Shown piece after piece: positions 55,246 through 64,000 of a DNA stretch of 64,000 nucleotides. Position 1 is the first letter of the stretch; every line of letters begins with the position of its first letter. The stretch spans positions 228,534,961 to 228,598,960 of the forward strand of contig CP136066.1 in NCBI GenBank assembly GCA_032622095.1, in the 5' to 3' direction. Origin of the DNA: Siphonodentalium dalli (lineage: Eukaryota > Mollusca > Scaphopoda > Gadilida > Siphonodentaliidae). The notes below the pieces were generated by a model that was not told the DNA's origin, ran no database searches, and saw nothing but the letters and a program-made list of their open reading frames with translations. The position numbers were made by a program, and so were the translations under genes.

Positions 55246-55573
55246 CCTTCCATGACTGGAGCTTTCTGGAATTTTGTGAAAACTCTTTGCATTTTCTTAT
55301 ATATATGCGAGTCTCCTATAAGGAGCCTTGTATATATAAGAGAATGCATTGGCCTAACAATATTTAACTTGACCTTGTAAGCCAGTGCATTCTCTTATAT
55401 ATGCCAGTCTCCCACACACATATATAAGAGAGTGCATTGGCATAACAATATTTACCATGACCTTGTAAGCCAGTGCATTCTCTTATATATGCAAGGCTCC
55501 CTATATGAGAAAAGAGAATGCACTGGCACAGGATCTTTAATGCTGCACCAGCGCATCTCCCACCATGAAAGGG
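55246..55573 (+). mobile_element. Family C element (C9)
   Basis: It lies between TTAA 55242-55245 and 55574-55577. It contains three hairpin remnants with TCTCC ATA GGAGC type loops, most with short deletions at the loop. Confidence 0.78.
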
Positions 55574-55584
55574 TTAACACACTC

Positions 55585-55650
55585 AAGCCTGAGTTTAGTG
55601 TGACTGTCATTTGCAGAATGAGGTCCCCAGAGGGTGAATTTCGTGACACT
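55585..55650 (+). mobile_element. Foldback family E, left tip only (E14)
   Basis: CAAGCCTGAGTTTAGTGTG to GAATTTCGTGACAC, then unrelated sequence. Confidence 0.8.
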
Positions 55651-55706
55651 AGGAGTACCCTGTCTTTACTGTTATTCCAGTTACATCATATAAAATGTAA
55701 TACTCT

Positions 55707-55725
55707 GGAACATTCTAGAATATTC
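55707..55725. promoter_or_regulatory. Heat-shock-element-like site
   Basis: GGAACATTCTAGAATATTC contains four alternating GAA/TTC units at the correct 2-nt spacing, the canonical HSF site layout. No neighbouring promoter is evident. Confidence 0.35.
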
Positions 55726-55808
55726 TTACTTTTTATTCAAGTTTGGTATTTCAATTGTAATATTTATTCCTGGTACTACATGTAGCTAACATGAATAAAC
55801 TGGATTAA

Positions 55809-55957
55809 CCCTTTACCCAACAAACCGGCCAAAACCGGCCAAATAAAGCTTCAACAGCCTAAAATATCTTCGGTCTGTCTCAATAGAACCATACAAATAT
55901 GGATATCATTGGAACCAGCTCCTCGACCACATTGTGATAGTTACAGTTATGCCCTGT
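55809..55957 (-). mobile_element. Family A element, 3' tail portion (A11)
   Basis: TTAA at 55805-55808. It holds the tail up to ATGCCCTG, where a retrotransposon 3' end starts. The hairpins and other end are missing on the far side. Confidence 0.85.
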
Positions 55958-56790
55958 TGTTGAGTCGTTTCCGGCCGAAGGCCGGGTAGGGTGGTCGGAC
56001 TGCAGTATGCAAGTCCCTTCACCCTTTCTTGATTTTTCGATGGGGATCGATCTTGTGGCTGTCGTGGTTACTGTGGTTGGAGGCAAAGCGGCGGAAGCGT
56101 GGTGGAGTCGTCAGGCGCTGTCGAGGTTATATGGGTCTGTCTGTTGCGTCTAGTTGTAGGATGGACTTTGTCTTTTTCGTGGTGAGTAGTTGATTTCTAA
56201 CTTGTAGTTCTAGGAGGAGTGGGCTGTTGTCTAGTCGGGATAGTGTCATGTTTCTGAGATCCATCAGTCTTTGCTTGATTGTAGGCATGTTCGCTGCGTC
56301 GTGGAGTGCGTTGATCGGTGTCCATGGTGGTTGGCGGAGCGCGATGCGGAGTGCTTGGTTTTGGACTTTCTGTAGTTTTTCAATGTATGTCTTTGGGGCT
56401 GCTGTGAGGACGGCAGCACCGTACTCCATGACTGGTCGGACGTAGATTTGGTAGAGGTTGATGAGGGTTTGGCTGTTGGTTCCCCAGTCTGTTCCCAGGA
56501 GGCATCGTAGTAGTTTGTTCTTTTTCGGGCTTTATCGGCTATCTTGTTGATGTGAGGGATGAAGGTCATTTGCTGGTCTAGTGTTATTCCTAGTAGGATC
56601 GCTTGGTTGGATGGTTGGATTGTCTCGTTGTCTATCTTGATGTCGATGGATTGTGTTGTTTTTCTTCTGTGGAATATGATGAGTTGGGTCTTTTTGGCGT
56701 TGAGTTTAATTCTCCATTTTGAGCACCATGTTGATAGGTCGTCGAGTGTCTTTTGTAGTCTTTTCTGTAGGATTCGAGGGTTTGTATACT
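55958..56790 (-). pseudogene. Non-LTR retrotransposon, 3' end with frameshift
   Basis: The minus strand encodes the C-terminal part of a reverse transcriptase ORF2. It has a W..KW.IKLNAKKTQ segment, an I.LGITLDQQMTFIPHI motif, PVMEYGAAVL and QKVQNQALRIALR, all typical of the CR1/Jockey group after the catalytic domain. One base is lost near 56525, shifting the frame. The frame stops at 56127. The 3' end has a GGCC-TTC-GGCC stem-loop near 55975 and stops at ...ACTCAACAAC. It is 5'-truncated and the catalytic motifs are absent. It lies in or against family A copy A11. Confidence 0.82.
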
Positions 56791-56904
56791 GTACACAACA
56801 TTGTATAATAACTTTATAATATTTAATCTGAATATGATTTTGAATATGAATGGTATATTATTGGACTATTTGGACTTGTATCAATAATTCCACTGTAACA
56901 TTAA

Positions 56905-57286
56905 CCCTTTACCCAACAAAACGGCCAAAAACGGCCAAATAAAGCTGCAACAGCCTAAATTATCTTCGGTCTGTCTCAATAAAACCATACAAATATGGAT
57001 ATCATTGGAACCGGTTCATTGACCACATTGATATGGTTACAGTTATGCCCTGTGCCAATGCATTCTCTTATATATGCGAGTCGACCATAGGTCGCCTCGC
57101 ATATATAAGAGAATGCATTGGCCTAAAAAAAATCTTTTTTTACCATTTTTTCTTACATTCTTTAACAATTTTATAATTTTTAATGTGTTAAACCAATGCA
57201 TTCTCTTATATATGCGAGGCGACCTATGGTCGACTCGCATATATAAGAGAATGCATTGGCACAGGGCCCTTCTGTTGGGTAAAGGG
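56905..57286 (-). mobile_element. Family A element (A12)
   Basis: It is flanked by TTAA at 56901-56904 and 57287-57290. It is the variant with ACGGCCAAAAACGGCC in the tail. The linker lacks about 10 bp. Hairpins intact. Confidence 0.9.
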
Positions 57287-57290
57287 TTAA

Positions 57291-58190
57291 AGAGGAATTG
57301 TGAGGAAAACAATGTAAAATCAGTCAGAATAAACACAAATTTAGTTACAAATTTTACAACAAATTAAGACAGATTAATCTTGAATAATCTGGATTAATCT
57401 TGAATATCACTACAATTGTGATATACCTGCTTGTTCCAGTTTTCAAATATTCAACAATGTTTGTGTTTATTCTATTCAAATTTTATTCCAGTTTATTCTT
57501 TGTGCCATATACCATATACGATATTCTTGAATATTTATTAATATTCTTGAATATTTTCCTGGATTATTAAAGAATATTATTCCATAAAATTCTGGAATAA
57601 TTCATGAATATTCTAGAATAATTCCTGGTCAGGATAGCAGGGTATCCTTTCTTTACTAATTGGTCACTGAGGAGTAATTCCTTTAGGAATTGTTCAGATA
57701 ATAATTATAAGTCGTTTGTTGAACTTATTATCTGAACATGATCCCACCAATTAGTAGAGATCTTTCTGTATTATCTGGATGTTGTCTGTTTTTATTTCCT
57801 TTACTGTCACTATCAGTCAATTAACCTGATCGTCAAACATTCTGCGCCAGGTAAAGAAGAATGTTACATCTATAACGATTACAGTGCTTATTCAGTATTT
57901 ATTTTTGCATGGGTTGCCAATAATGCACCAATTTTTGCTTACATTTTTGCCTTGATATATATCTAAGTACCTTCAGAATTCACTTGACGAACATGCTGCA
58001 GTGGTGACTGGCATCTTTTAGAGCTATCACTACTACTCTCTTTTAGAGTTATCACTACTACACTCTTTTAGACTATAACTTCTCTTTGATCTGAATGGAA
58101 ATTTTAGAAACCTTGTTTTTATATATTCCCAAGCAAGGCTTATCACTAAGCTTCAGTATCTCTGAGAAAAATCAGGTGCATTTAAATGTA
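57291..58190. other. AT-rich, no gene seen; GAATATTC-rich block and hairpin N
   Basis: 57360-57625 repeats 'ttgaata' and 'gaatattc' words, including TGAATATTCTAGAAT (three GAA/TTC units, about 57605). At 57695-57740, GTTCAGATAATAA pairs with TTATTATCTGAAC. A 'agagctatcactactac' phrase repeats at 58019-58080. Confidence 0.5.
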
Positions 58191-58220
58191 TCAAAGGCTC
58201 GGTATCCATATCAAGTATAC

Positions 58221-58363
58221 CTGGAGTGAGGTGTATATGAGCCAGGGTGAAACACACAGCATCTTCTTAATGTTTCCCAAAGAGTCAGTGGTTTCTGGTG
58301 TCAGCAGTTTATGCTGTTCATATCTCTTAAAGAAATCTGCTATCTCCTTCTCACAACCTGCTT
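58221..58363 (-). CDS. Exon-like open segment (tentative)
   Basis: On the minus strand an acceptor TTTTCTTTGAAATAG precedes 143 bp, open for 47 codons, then CAG|GTATAC. The translation starts AGCEKEIADFFKRYEQHK and is mixed charged/hydrophobic, plausible protein, no domain recognised. The acceptor and first codons are duplicated at about 58875-58918, where the frame then diverges. Confidence 0.3.
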
Positions 58364-59367
58364 CTATTTCAAAGAAAATCAAAGTGAAATTCAATGTGTT
58401 AGGGTATCACTCATTAAGATAACATGTTCTGCGTTTATATTTTAATTAAGGTCGTCCCTATGTGGAAGATTTTGGGAATCATGCAGAATTTTGTCTGAAT
58501 ATTCTGATGATGAGGTACAAAAAAACGCTATCATCTCACTGTTTGGAAAATGTCCAATATAGACCCCAACTAACACAGCAGGAATTACACATGATGCCCA
58601 TGGTGCCATATTTATTGTTATTATATAGGCAAATAATGAGTAAACATAACCTGACAGTCTCCATTAGAAAATAGTAGTGACACATGGGCGAACTCATTAG
58701 TACAGTCTGTCCCCAGTGAGGCACTCTGGAGCGTCTGTGGGGAAATATGGTATTGTGCTCTTAGGCGCTTCTAGGGATATGATGCCAGGTGTAGATAGAG
58801 GCTTCTGGAGATATATTGCAAAGCAACCAGGGACACTTATGGGACACTTATGGGAGTAAACAGTTAAAGAATCAGCTATCTCCAACTCACAACCTGCTTC
58901 TATTTCAAAGAAAATCAAAGTGAAATTTAATGTGTTAGGTTATCAGTCATTAAGATAACATTCTGTGTTTATATTTTAACCTCTTCGCTGCTATGAATCC
59001 GAATCTATTACGGACGTAAAAGTGCACGCCGTGTGCTATATGGTCCGTAGGTACTACGGACCTACTTCAGCACACTAGAAATAGGCCATTATACATAACT
59101 GGAACTCAGAGATTAGTGCATCGTAATAACTGTATCTCGACGTTTCAAACAGTGTATGATGTTCCACGATTGTGAACAATAATAGCCTTTCAGCTGAGTC
59201 ACTTTATGGTTCTTTTGACATTCCCGCTATATATTTTCACATTGGAAAATGCCATTAACGTCAACAGCCCAGCACACGACATCATAACGTCATTTAGCAG
59301 CGAAGAGGTTAATTAAGGTGGTCCCTATGTGGAAGATTTTGGGAATCATGCAGAATTTTGTTTTGTT
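58355..59367. repeat. Tandem duplication carrying exon start and flank
   Basis: 58355-58495 and 58892-59365 (minus element S) match from 'tctccttctcacaacctgcttc' through 'gtggaagattttgggaatcatgcagaatttt'. The first copy is empty and the second contains element S. Confidence 0.85.
58980..59308. mobile_element. TTAA miniature element S
   Basis: The 12-bp ends CCTCTTCGCTGC and GCAGCGAAGAGG lie between TTAA 58976-58979 and 59309-59312. The empty paralogue at about 58438 reads ATTTTAATTAAGG. It contains the stem-loop GGTCCGTAG-GTA-CTACGGACC. 329 bp, no reading frame. Confidence 0.9.
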
Positions 59368-59533
59368 ACCCACATGAACGATTATACATAGATACAGTCC
59401 ATTACCTCAACCTTTTGGTTAGAACCTCCATTACATTGTGTGGAATCTGGTTACCTTCATCAGTAAAAACTAGTGAAAGTGACATACTCAGCAAAAAATA
59501 TATTGTTATAAGCCACTCAGTACAAAGCTTGTA

Positions 59534-59640
59534 CAGTAATGCCCTAAATAATCGACTCCTTAACCACAGCAGAATTATGGGTAATTTTTCAGGATTTAGT
59601 CGGAAATATGGCTTGTTGCCATTCATCGGAAAGCTCTCAC
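59534..59640. mobile_element. Foldback family D, left half copy (D15)
   Basis: CAGTAATGCCC to GGAAAGCTCTC at the centre; the other arm is absent. Confidence 0.78.
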
Positions 59641-59767
59641 AAGTGACGATAACATGCATGGCAAGTTCTAATTTTGACGAGTAGCTTGCTGGAAAACCCT
59701 GTGCTAAATATAGAAAACCAGAGACTAGTACACAGCCGCTGAAAAGTATCAGAAAGGAAGTATGACC

Positions 59768-60215
59768 AAGCCTTGAAATAGTGTGCCTGTCATTTGCAGA
59801 ATGAGGTCCCCAGAGGGTGAATTTAGTGATGCTACCCCGTATAGCGGGCTAGCATCATCAAATTCACCCTCTGGGGACCTCATTCTGCTTAGGCCTCATC
59901 TTCTAGGAAGTATCTATAATCTCAAATTAACATTGTTTTTAGTTGCTTTTTCCCTTCAGTTAACGTTGAGTTTCTGTATCCCCTAATATGCAGAAGATAA
60001 AATGCATAATCGAGGTGACTTAATGGGTGAACATCACCAACTTCAACTGGGGAACTTCAATATGATCCTAGGTCATCCATAGCAGTTGAGGCCTATGCAG
60101 AATGAGGGTCCAGAGGGGGGATTTGGTGATGCTAGTCCACTGTGCGGGGTAGTCACTAAATGCTCCCTCTGGGGACCTCATTCTGCAAATGTCAGACACA
60201 CTAAATTCAGGCTTG
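59768..60215. mobile_element. Foldback family E copy (E15)
   Basis: CAAGCCTTGAAATAGTG to CTAAATTCAGGCTTG: the two tips come from different E subfamilies (AAATAG versus AAATTCAG). AGGAAGTATGAC directly flanks both sides. Confidence 0.87.
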
Positions 60216-60654
60216 AGGAAGTATGACTGATGCTCTCTGGCAGAGAAACAAATTCCAAGTCAAGGGAATTCTGTCCAAAAATTTGACAGATAGTACTGGA
60301 AAGTAGGGGAAATATTCAAGTTTTGGTTAAATAACAACAGATTTCACACTAAATACCAGTCGGAAAATACAACTGAATAACTATAAATTCCACTGATAGT
60401 CCATTTCATTTCAGTGAAAGTGAAAGTAATTAACTAAAAATTGTAGAATTATACTGAAATTTTACCAAAATTTTAGTGAAAATTCATTGTAACATTTCAC
60501 TGAAATTTTGCAAAAAATTTGACCAAAAATTCTATATTATTTTGGTGTAACGTCAGTAAAAGTGTAGTAAACTTTCACTGTACATTTTATCCTGTGTAAT
60601 TTTATATGCTGTTGTGGGGAAAATACACAAATGCTACATGTACTTCACTGTGAT
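60216..60654. other. No gene seen
   Basis: AT-rich with many 'aaattt' and 'cactgaaa' words near 60400-60560. No exon support. Confidence 0.5.
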
Positions 60655-60991
60655 ACTTGAGAGCATTGTACTGCCTTTGTGTGTGATCTAGGTACTTAAT
60701 TAAGGTGTTACTCTTTGATGTTCAGATATAATACCTGTGTGCAGGCATTATAGTCAGCCTTGGGCTACAGACAGTCGATTACTTCCTTCAGATTACCTGT
60801 TTATCGTTATGATGACGGAAACATGCATCTATAACAGAACAGGTAGATGAGATGACTACTTCCACATTGAACATTGATGTTCTTGGGAAAAAAAAAATTA
60901 AACATCCATCCATGTACATGTATATCTCCGTCATTTTAAATTGGATGTGAATAATCTTGTGTATAATTATCTATCTTTCTATAAGTTTTAA

Positions 60992-61373
60992 CCCTTTACC
61001 CAACAGAAGGGCCCTGTGCCAATGCATTCTCTTATATATGCGAGTCGACCATAGGTCGCCTCGCATATATAAGAGAATGCATTGGCTTAACATATTAAAA
61101 ATTATAAAATTGTTAAAGAATGTAAGAAAAAATGGTAAAAAGTGTTAAAAAAAGATTTTTTTTAGGCCAATGCATTCTCTTATATATGCGAGGCGACCTA
61201 TGGTCGACTCGCATATATAAGAGAATGCATTGGCACAGGGCATAACTGTAACTATCACAATGTGGTCAAGGAGCCGGTTCCAATGATATCCATATTTGTA
61301 TGGTTCTATTGAGACAGACCGAAGATATTTTAGGCTGTTGAAGCTTTAATTGGCCGGTTTGTTGGGTAAAGGG
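60992..61373 (+). mobile_element. Family A element (A13)
   Basis: It is flanked by TTAA at 60988-60991 and 61374-61377. One of the two GGCCGG tail repeats is deleted. Hairpins intact. Confidence 0.9.
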
Positions 61374-61464
61374 TTAAAGGAGGCGCCTGATTCTGTAACT
61401 ATACAATTTTTTGTGCAATATTTTTGGTGAATTTTTTGGATTTTATTTAAAAACATGATAAAAA

Positions 61465-61905
61465 CTCAGATTTGGTACAGGTTGGTTAAGGGAGTTTTGA
61501 AGTGGTCGCTATAGAGAGCAGATTTGTATTTGTCCAGGTCTGTGAGGGTAGCAATAGCAGGGTCAAGAGAATTCCATGCAAGGATAGTACGAGGGTAGAA
61601 TGAGGTGCAGTTGTATTTGGGTCCAGTGTAGAACAGTACAAATTTATGACCTCTGGATGTTGTGAGGGGGGGGGGGGGGTGGCAGTGTCTCGTATATTAA
61701 CAATGTTGTTTTTGATTTTGTAGAACATGACAAGTGATGAATATAATCGTAGCTCTTCTAGAGAAGGCCATTGCAGGTGTCTTAGCATGTCAGAGACACT
61801 GCTTGGGTAGTTGAAAGTGTTCATTGTGTACCGGGCTGCTCTGTGTTGAACCATTTCTATTTTTCTATTTGGTCTCTTAGGTATGCTTGCCATGGGTGCC
61901 ATTTG
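61465..61905 (-). pseudogene. Non-LTR retrotransposon, C-terminal RT fragment
   Basis: The minus strand encodes KIEMVQHRAARY, SSVSDMLRHLQWPSLEE and MFYKIKNNIVNI, the C-terminal region of CR1-like ORF2 proteins. After a poly-G/poly-C tract (61667-61680) the family's ending continues in another frame (FYPRTILAWNSL), with a stop at 61465-61467. It is 5'-truncated exactly at the border of the triplicated unit (about 61910). No catalytic domain. Confidence 0.8.
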
Positions 61906-62331
61906 GTTGAGTAATTATGAACCAAAGATGGGAGGAGGGTGTGATACTGTGTGGGGGATGATACTGTGTGGGGGGTGATACTGTGCGGGGGTGATACTGT
62001 GTGGGGTGCACTTGCCCTATTTTCATCCAATAATAAAAATGAAATAATGGAATATACATCTATTAAGACCCCAATGGGAGACTCGCATATATAAGAATTT
62101 TTTTTTTTTTGCTTCTGTCTGCCAAAATACAGAAAAGCTACTTCAGTACAATCCGAGGACATTGTGCGGTGGTGTGTGACCTAGGTACTTAATTGAGGTG
62201 TTACTCTTTGATGTTCAGATATAATACCTGTGTGCTGGCTTTCGGTGGCCTTGGGCTACAGACGGTCTATTACTTCCTTTAAATTACCTGTTTATCATTA
62301 TTATGACGGAAACATGCATCTGTAACAGAAC

Positions 62332-62570
62332 AGGTACTCTGTAGATAAGACAGGTACTCTGTAGATAAGACAGGTACTCTGTAGATAAGATAGGTAATAT
62401 GTAGATAAGACAGGTAATATGTAGATAAGACAGGTAATATGTAGATAAGACAGGTAATATGTAGATAAGATAGGTAATATGTAGATAAGATAGGTAATCT
62501 GTAGATAAGACAGGTACTCTGTAGATAAGATAGGTAATCTGTAGATAAGATAGGTAATCTGTAGTTAGGT
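62332..62570 (+). repeat. 20-bp tandem repeat, about 12 copies
   Basis: Units 'gtagataaga(c/t)aggta(a/c)t(c/a)t'. Present only in the second of the three duplicated segments. Confidence 0.95.
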
Positions 62571-63286
62571 AAACTATAGATGAGATGGCTACTTAACTTC
62601 CACATTGAATATTTAATGAAATATCCATCTATGTATCTCCGACATCTTATATTGGATGGTGAATAATCTTTGCTATAATCATGAACCAAAGATGAGGGGG
62701 TGGGGTGTGATACTGTGTGCGATGCCCTTGCCCTATTTCCATCCCATAATCAATATAAAACAAATGAAAATACATCTATTAAGACCCCAATGGGGAAGAG
62801 AACGTTTTTGCTTCTGTCTGCAAAAATATAGAAGAGCTACTTCAGTGCAACCCGAGGACATTATGCCGTGGTGTGTGATCTTGGTACTTAATTAAGGTGT
62901 TACTCTTTGATGTTCAGTTATAATACCCATGAGTCGGCATTAGGTGGCCTCATGCCACAGTCAGTCTATATACTTCCTATATTATACCTGTTTTTACTTC
63001 CTATAATTTACCTGTTTATCGTTATGATAACAGAAACATGGGTCTGTAACGGAACAGGTAATCTGTTTTAAACCGATTTTTTTCTGATCATGATGGGGTG
63101 GGGGAAATGGTAATCCCATATACGTGATGTCAATATGATTGGATTTTAACAGGTGGTGTATAATTGTGTAGGTATTTTAATACTCAACCCTCAGGTAGCA
63201 AAAAAAAATATGATGTTGTTATTGATGACATCACCATAGGTCAAAATGTCATGCCACAACAGGTATACATATATAAAAGGTATATA

Positions 63287-63342
63287 CAGTAATGCCCTAA
63301 ATAATTGACTCCTTAACGAGTCGATTATTTAGGGCATTACTG
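63287..63342. mobile_element. Minimal foldback family D derivative (D16)
   Basis: A 56-bp palindrome consisting only of the two 22-25-bp tips of family D joined at CTCCTTAACGAG, flanked by TA. Confidence 0.9.
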
Positions 63343-63423
63343 TATACCCGATATAAAAGTATGTCTCATTTATATTTACGAACGTATTTTGATCCCCCAA
63401 ACCTGCCAGGGTGGTTTACTTCG

Positions 63424-63696
63424 ACCAAAGTTCCCAGAGAATCAAGTGACCAGAGAATCAAGTTCCCAGAGAATCAAGTGACCAGAGAATCAAGTGACCA
63501 GAGAATCAAGTGACCAGAGAATCAAGTGACCAGAGAATCAAGTGACCAGCGAATCAAGTGACCAGAGAATCAAGTGACCAGAGAATCAAGTGACCAGAGA
63601 ATCAAGTGACCAGAGAATCAAGTGACCAGCGAATCAAGTGACCAGAGAATCAAGTGACCAGAGAATCAAGTGACCAGAGAATCAAGTGACCAGAGA
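63424..63696 (+). repeat. 16-bp tandem repeat, about 16 copies
   Basis: Units 'agagaatcaagtgacc', with 'agcgaatc' variants at 63547 and 63627 and 'ttccc' variants at the left edge. Confidence 0.95.
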
Positions 63697-63911
63697 TCCT
63701 TTATGTCTTCTTTTATAAACAGTTCATCAAACAAAAGAGGGCTATATACACAGTGATTTATTTATTGCCTCCATATGTGGAGAGTATATATACACTACAT
63801 AATAATATACATGTATCCAGTTTGATATAATAATAACAAATAGTCACAGAGTAGTCCACATGTGTTGTATGTCCATTTGGATAGACATCTAGGGCCTACT
63901 ATAATGTTTAA

Positions 63912-64000
63912 CCCTTTACCCAACAAACCGGCCAAAACCGGCCAAATAAAGCTTCAACAGCCTAAAATATCTTCGGTCTGTCTCAATAACACCATACAAA
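63912..64000 (-). mobile_element. Family A element cut by the window end (A14)
   Basis: TTAA at 63908-63911, then the tail sequence to ACACCATACAAA. Confidence 0.88.

Larger units (their letters stand above)
60655..63065 (+). repeat. Segment present three times
   Basis: 'ggtacttaatta(a/g)ggtgttactctttgatgttcag' starts similar blocks at 60690, 62184 and 62883. A larger unit ('aaccaaagatg ... aagaccccaatggg ... gaggacatt') is repeated at 61918-62165 and 62684-62865. Family A copy A13 and a reverse transcriptase fragment lie between the first two. Confidence 0.82.

Noticed and set aside
62279-62689. 136-codon minus-strand open frame of LSTYYLSYLHIT-type repeats
   Set aside because: Translation of the 20-bp tandem array; 20 is not a multiple of 3 and the frame cycles.

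Overview
This window looks like animal nuclear DNA, very AT-rich, gene-poor and packed with repeats. A marine invertebrate, probably a lophotrochozoan such as a mollusc, is the best guess. The grounds are degenerate TTAGGG-type telomeric repeats, C-terminal pieces of CR1/Jockey-like non-LTR reverse transcriptases, a spliced secreted Kunitz-domain exon, and GTCCGTCC-bearing dispersed repeats of a kind I associate with mollusc genomes. The species assignment is inference only. Nothing suggests bacterial or viral gene organisation.

Layout. Positions 1-11424 form a large imperfect palindrome: arms of about 4.2 kb (1-4233 and 7286-11424) around a spacer of about 3 kb that begins with a 100-N gap. 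Each arm carries a non-autonomous hAT-like element (with a TTAA miniature element inside it), a second TTAA element and a dispersed element called H here. From 11.4 to 20 kb come foldback elements, a minisatellite of about 1.3 kb with an inverted block (13356-14670) and a second minisatellite (19304-19591). The only confident host gene sequence is a Kunitz exon at 20038-20248. Then follow repeats and a 67-bp satellite with 10-mer higher-order structure (31807-34047). From 35 to 50 kb there are local segmental duplications, more foldback elements and an interstitial telomere-like tract (49371-49593). From 50 to 64 kb there are a self-nested tandem-core element, two decayed non-LTR retrotransposon 3' ends (about 56 kb and 61.5 kb), two weak exon candidates, a triplicated segment and short tandem arrays.

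The dominant theme is several miniature transposon families with TTAA target duplications and ends starting CCCTTT or CCTCTT, as expected of non-autonomous piggyBac-like elements. Family A alone has 14 copies plus one fragment. Families A, B, C and two isolated copies (Q) carry the same internal cassette, bounded by CCCTGTGCC and GGCACAGGG. The cassette is two mirror-image 69-nt hairpins joined by an AT-rich linker. The hairpins show compensatory base-pair changes between families and a conserved single T/C mismatch near an ATA loop. This cassette, which may be mobile or selected in its own right, is the best candidate for an undescribed system here. A second shared signal, GCAGACGACAC, occurs in otherwise unrelated families (B, J, E).

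Family letters (A, B, C, D, E, G, H, I, J, L, M, N, O, P, Q, R, S) are local labels, not database names. No database search was possible.
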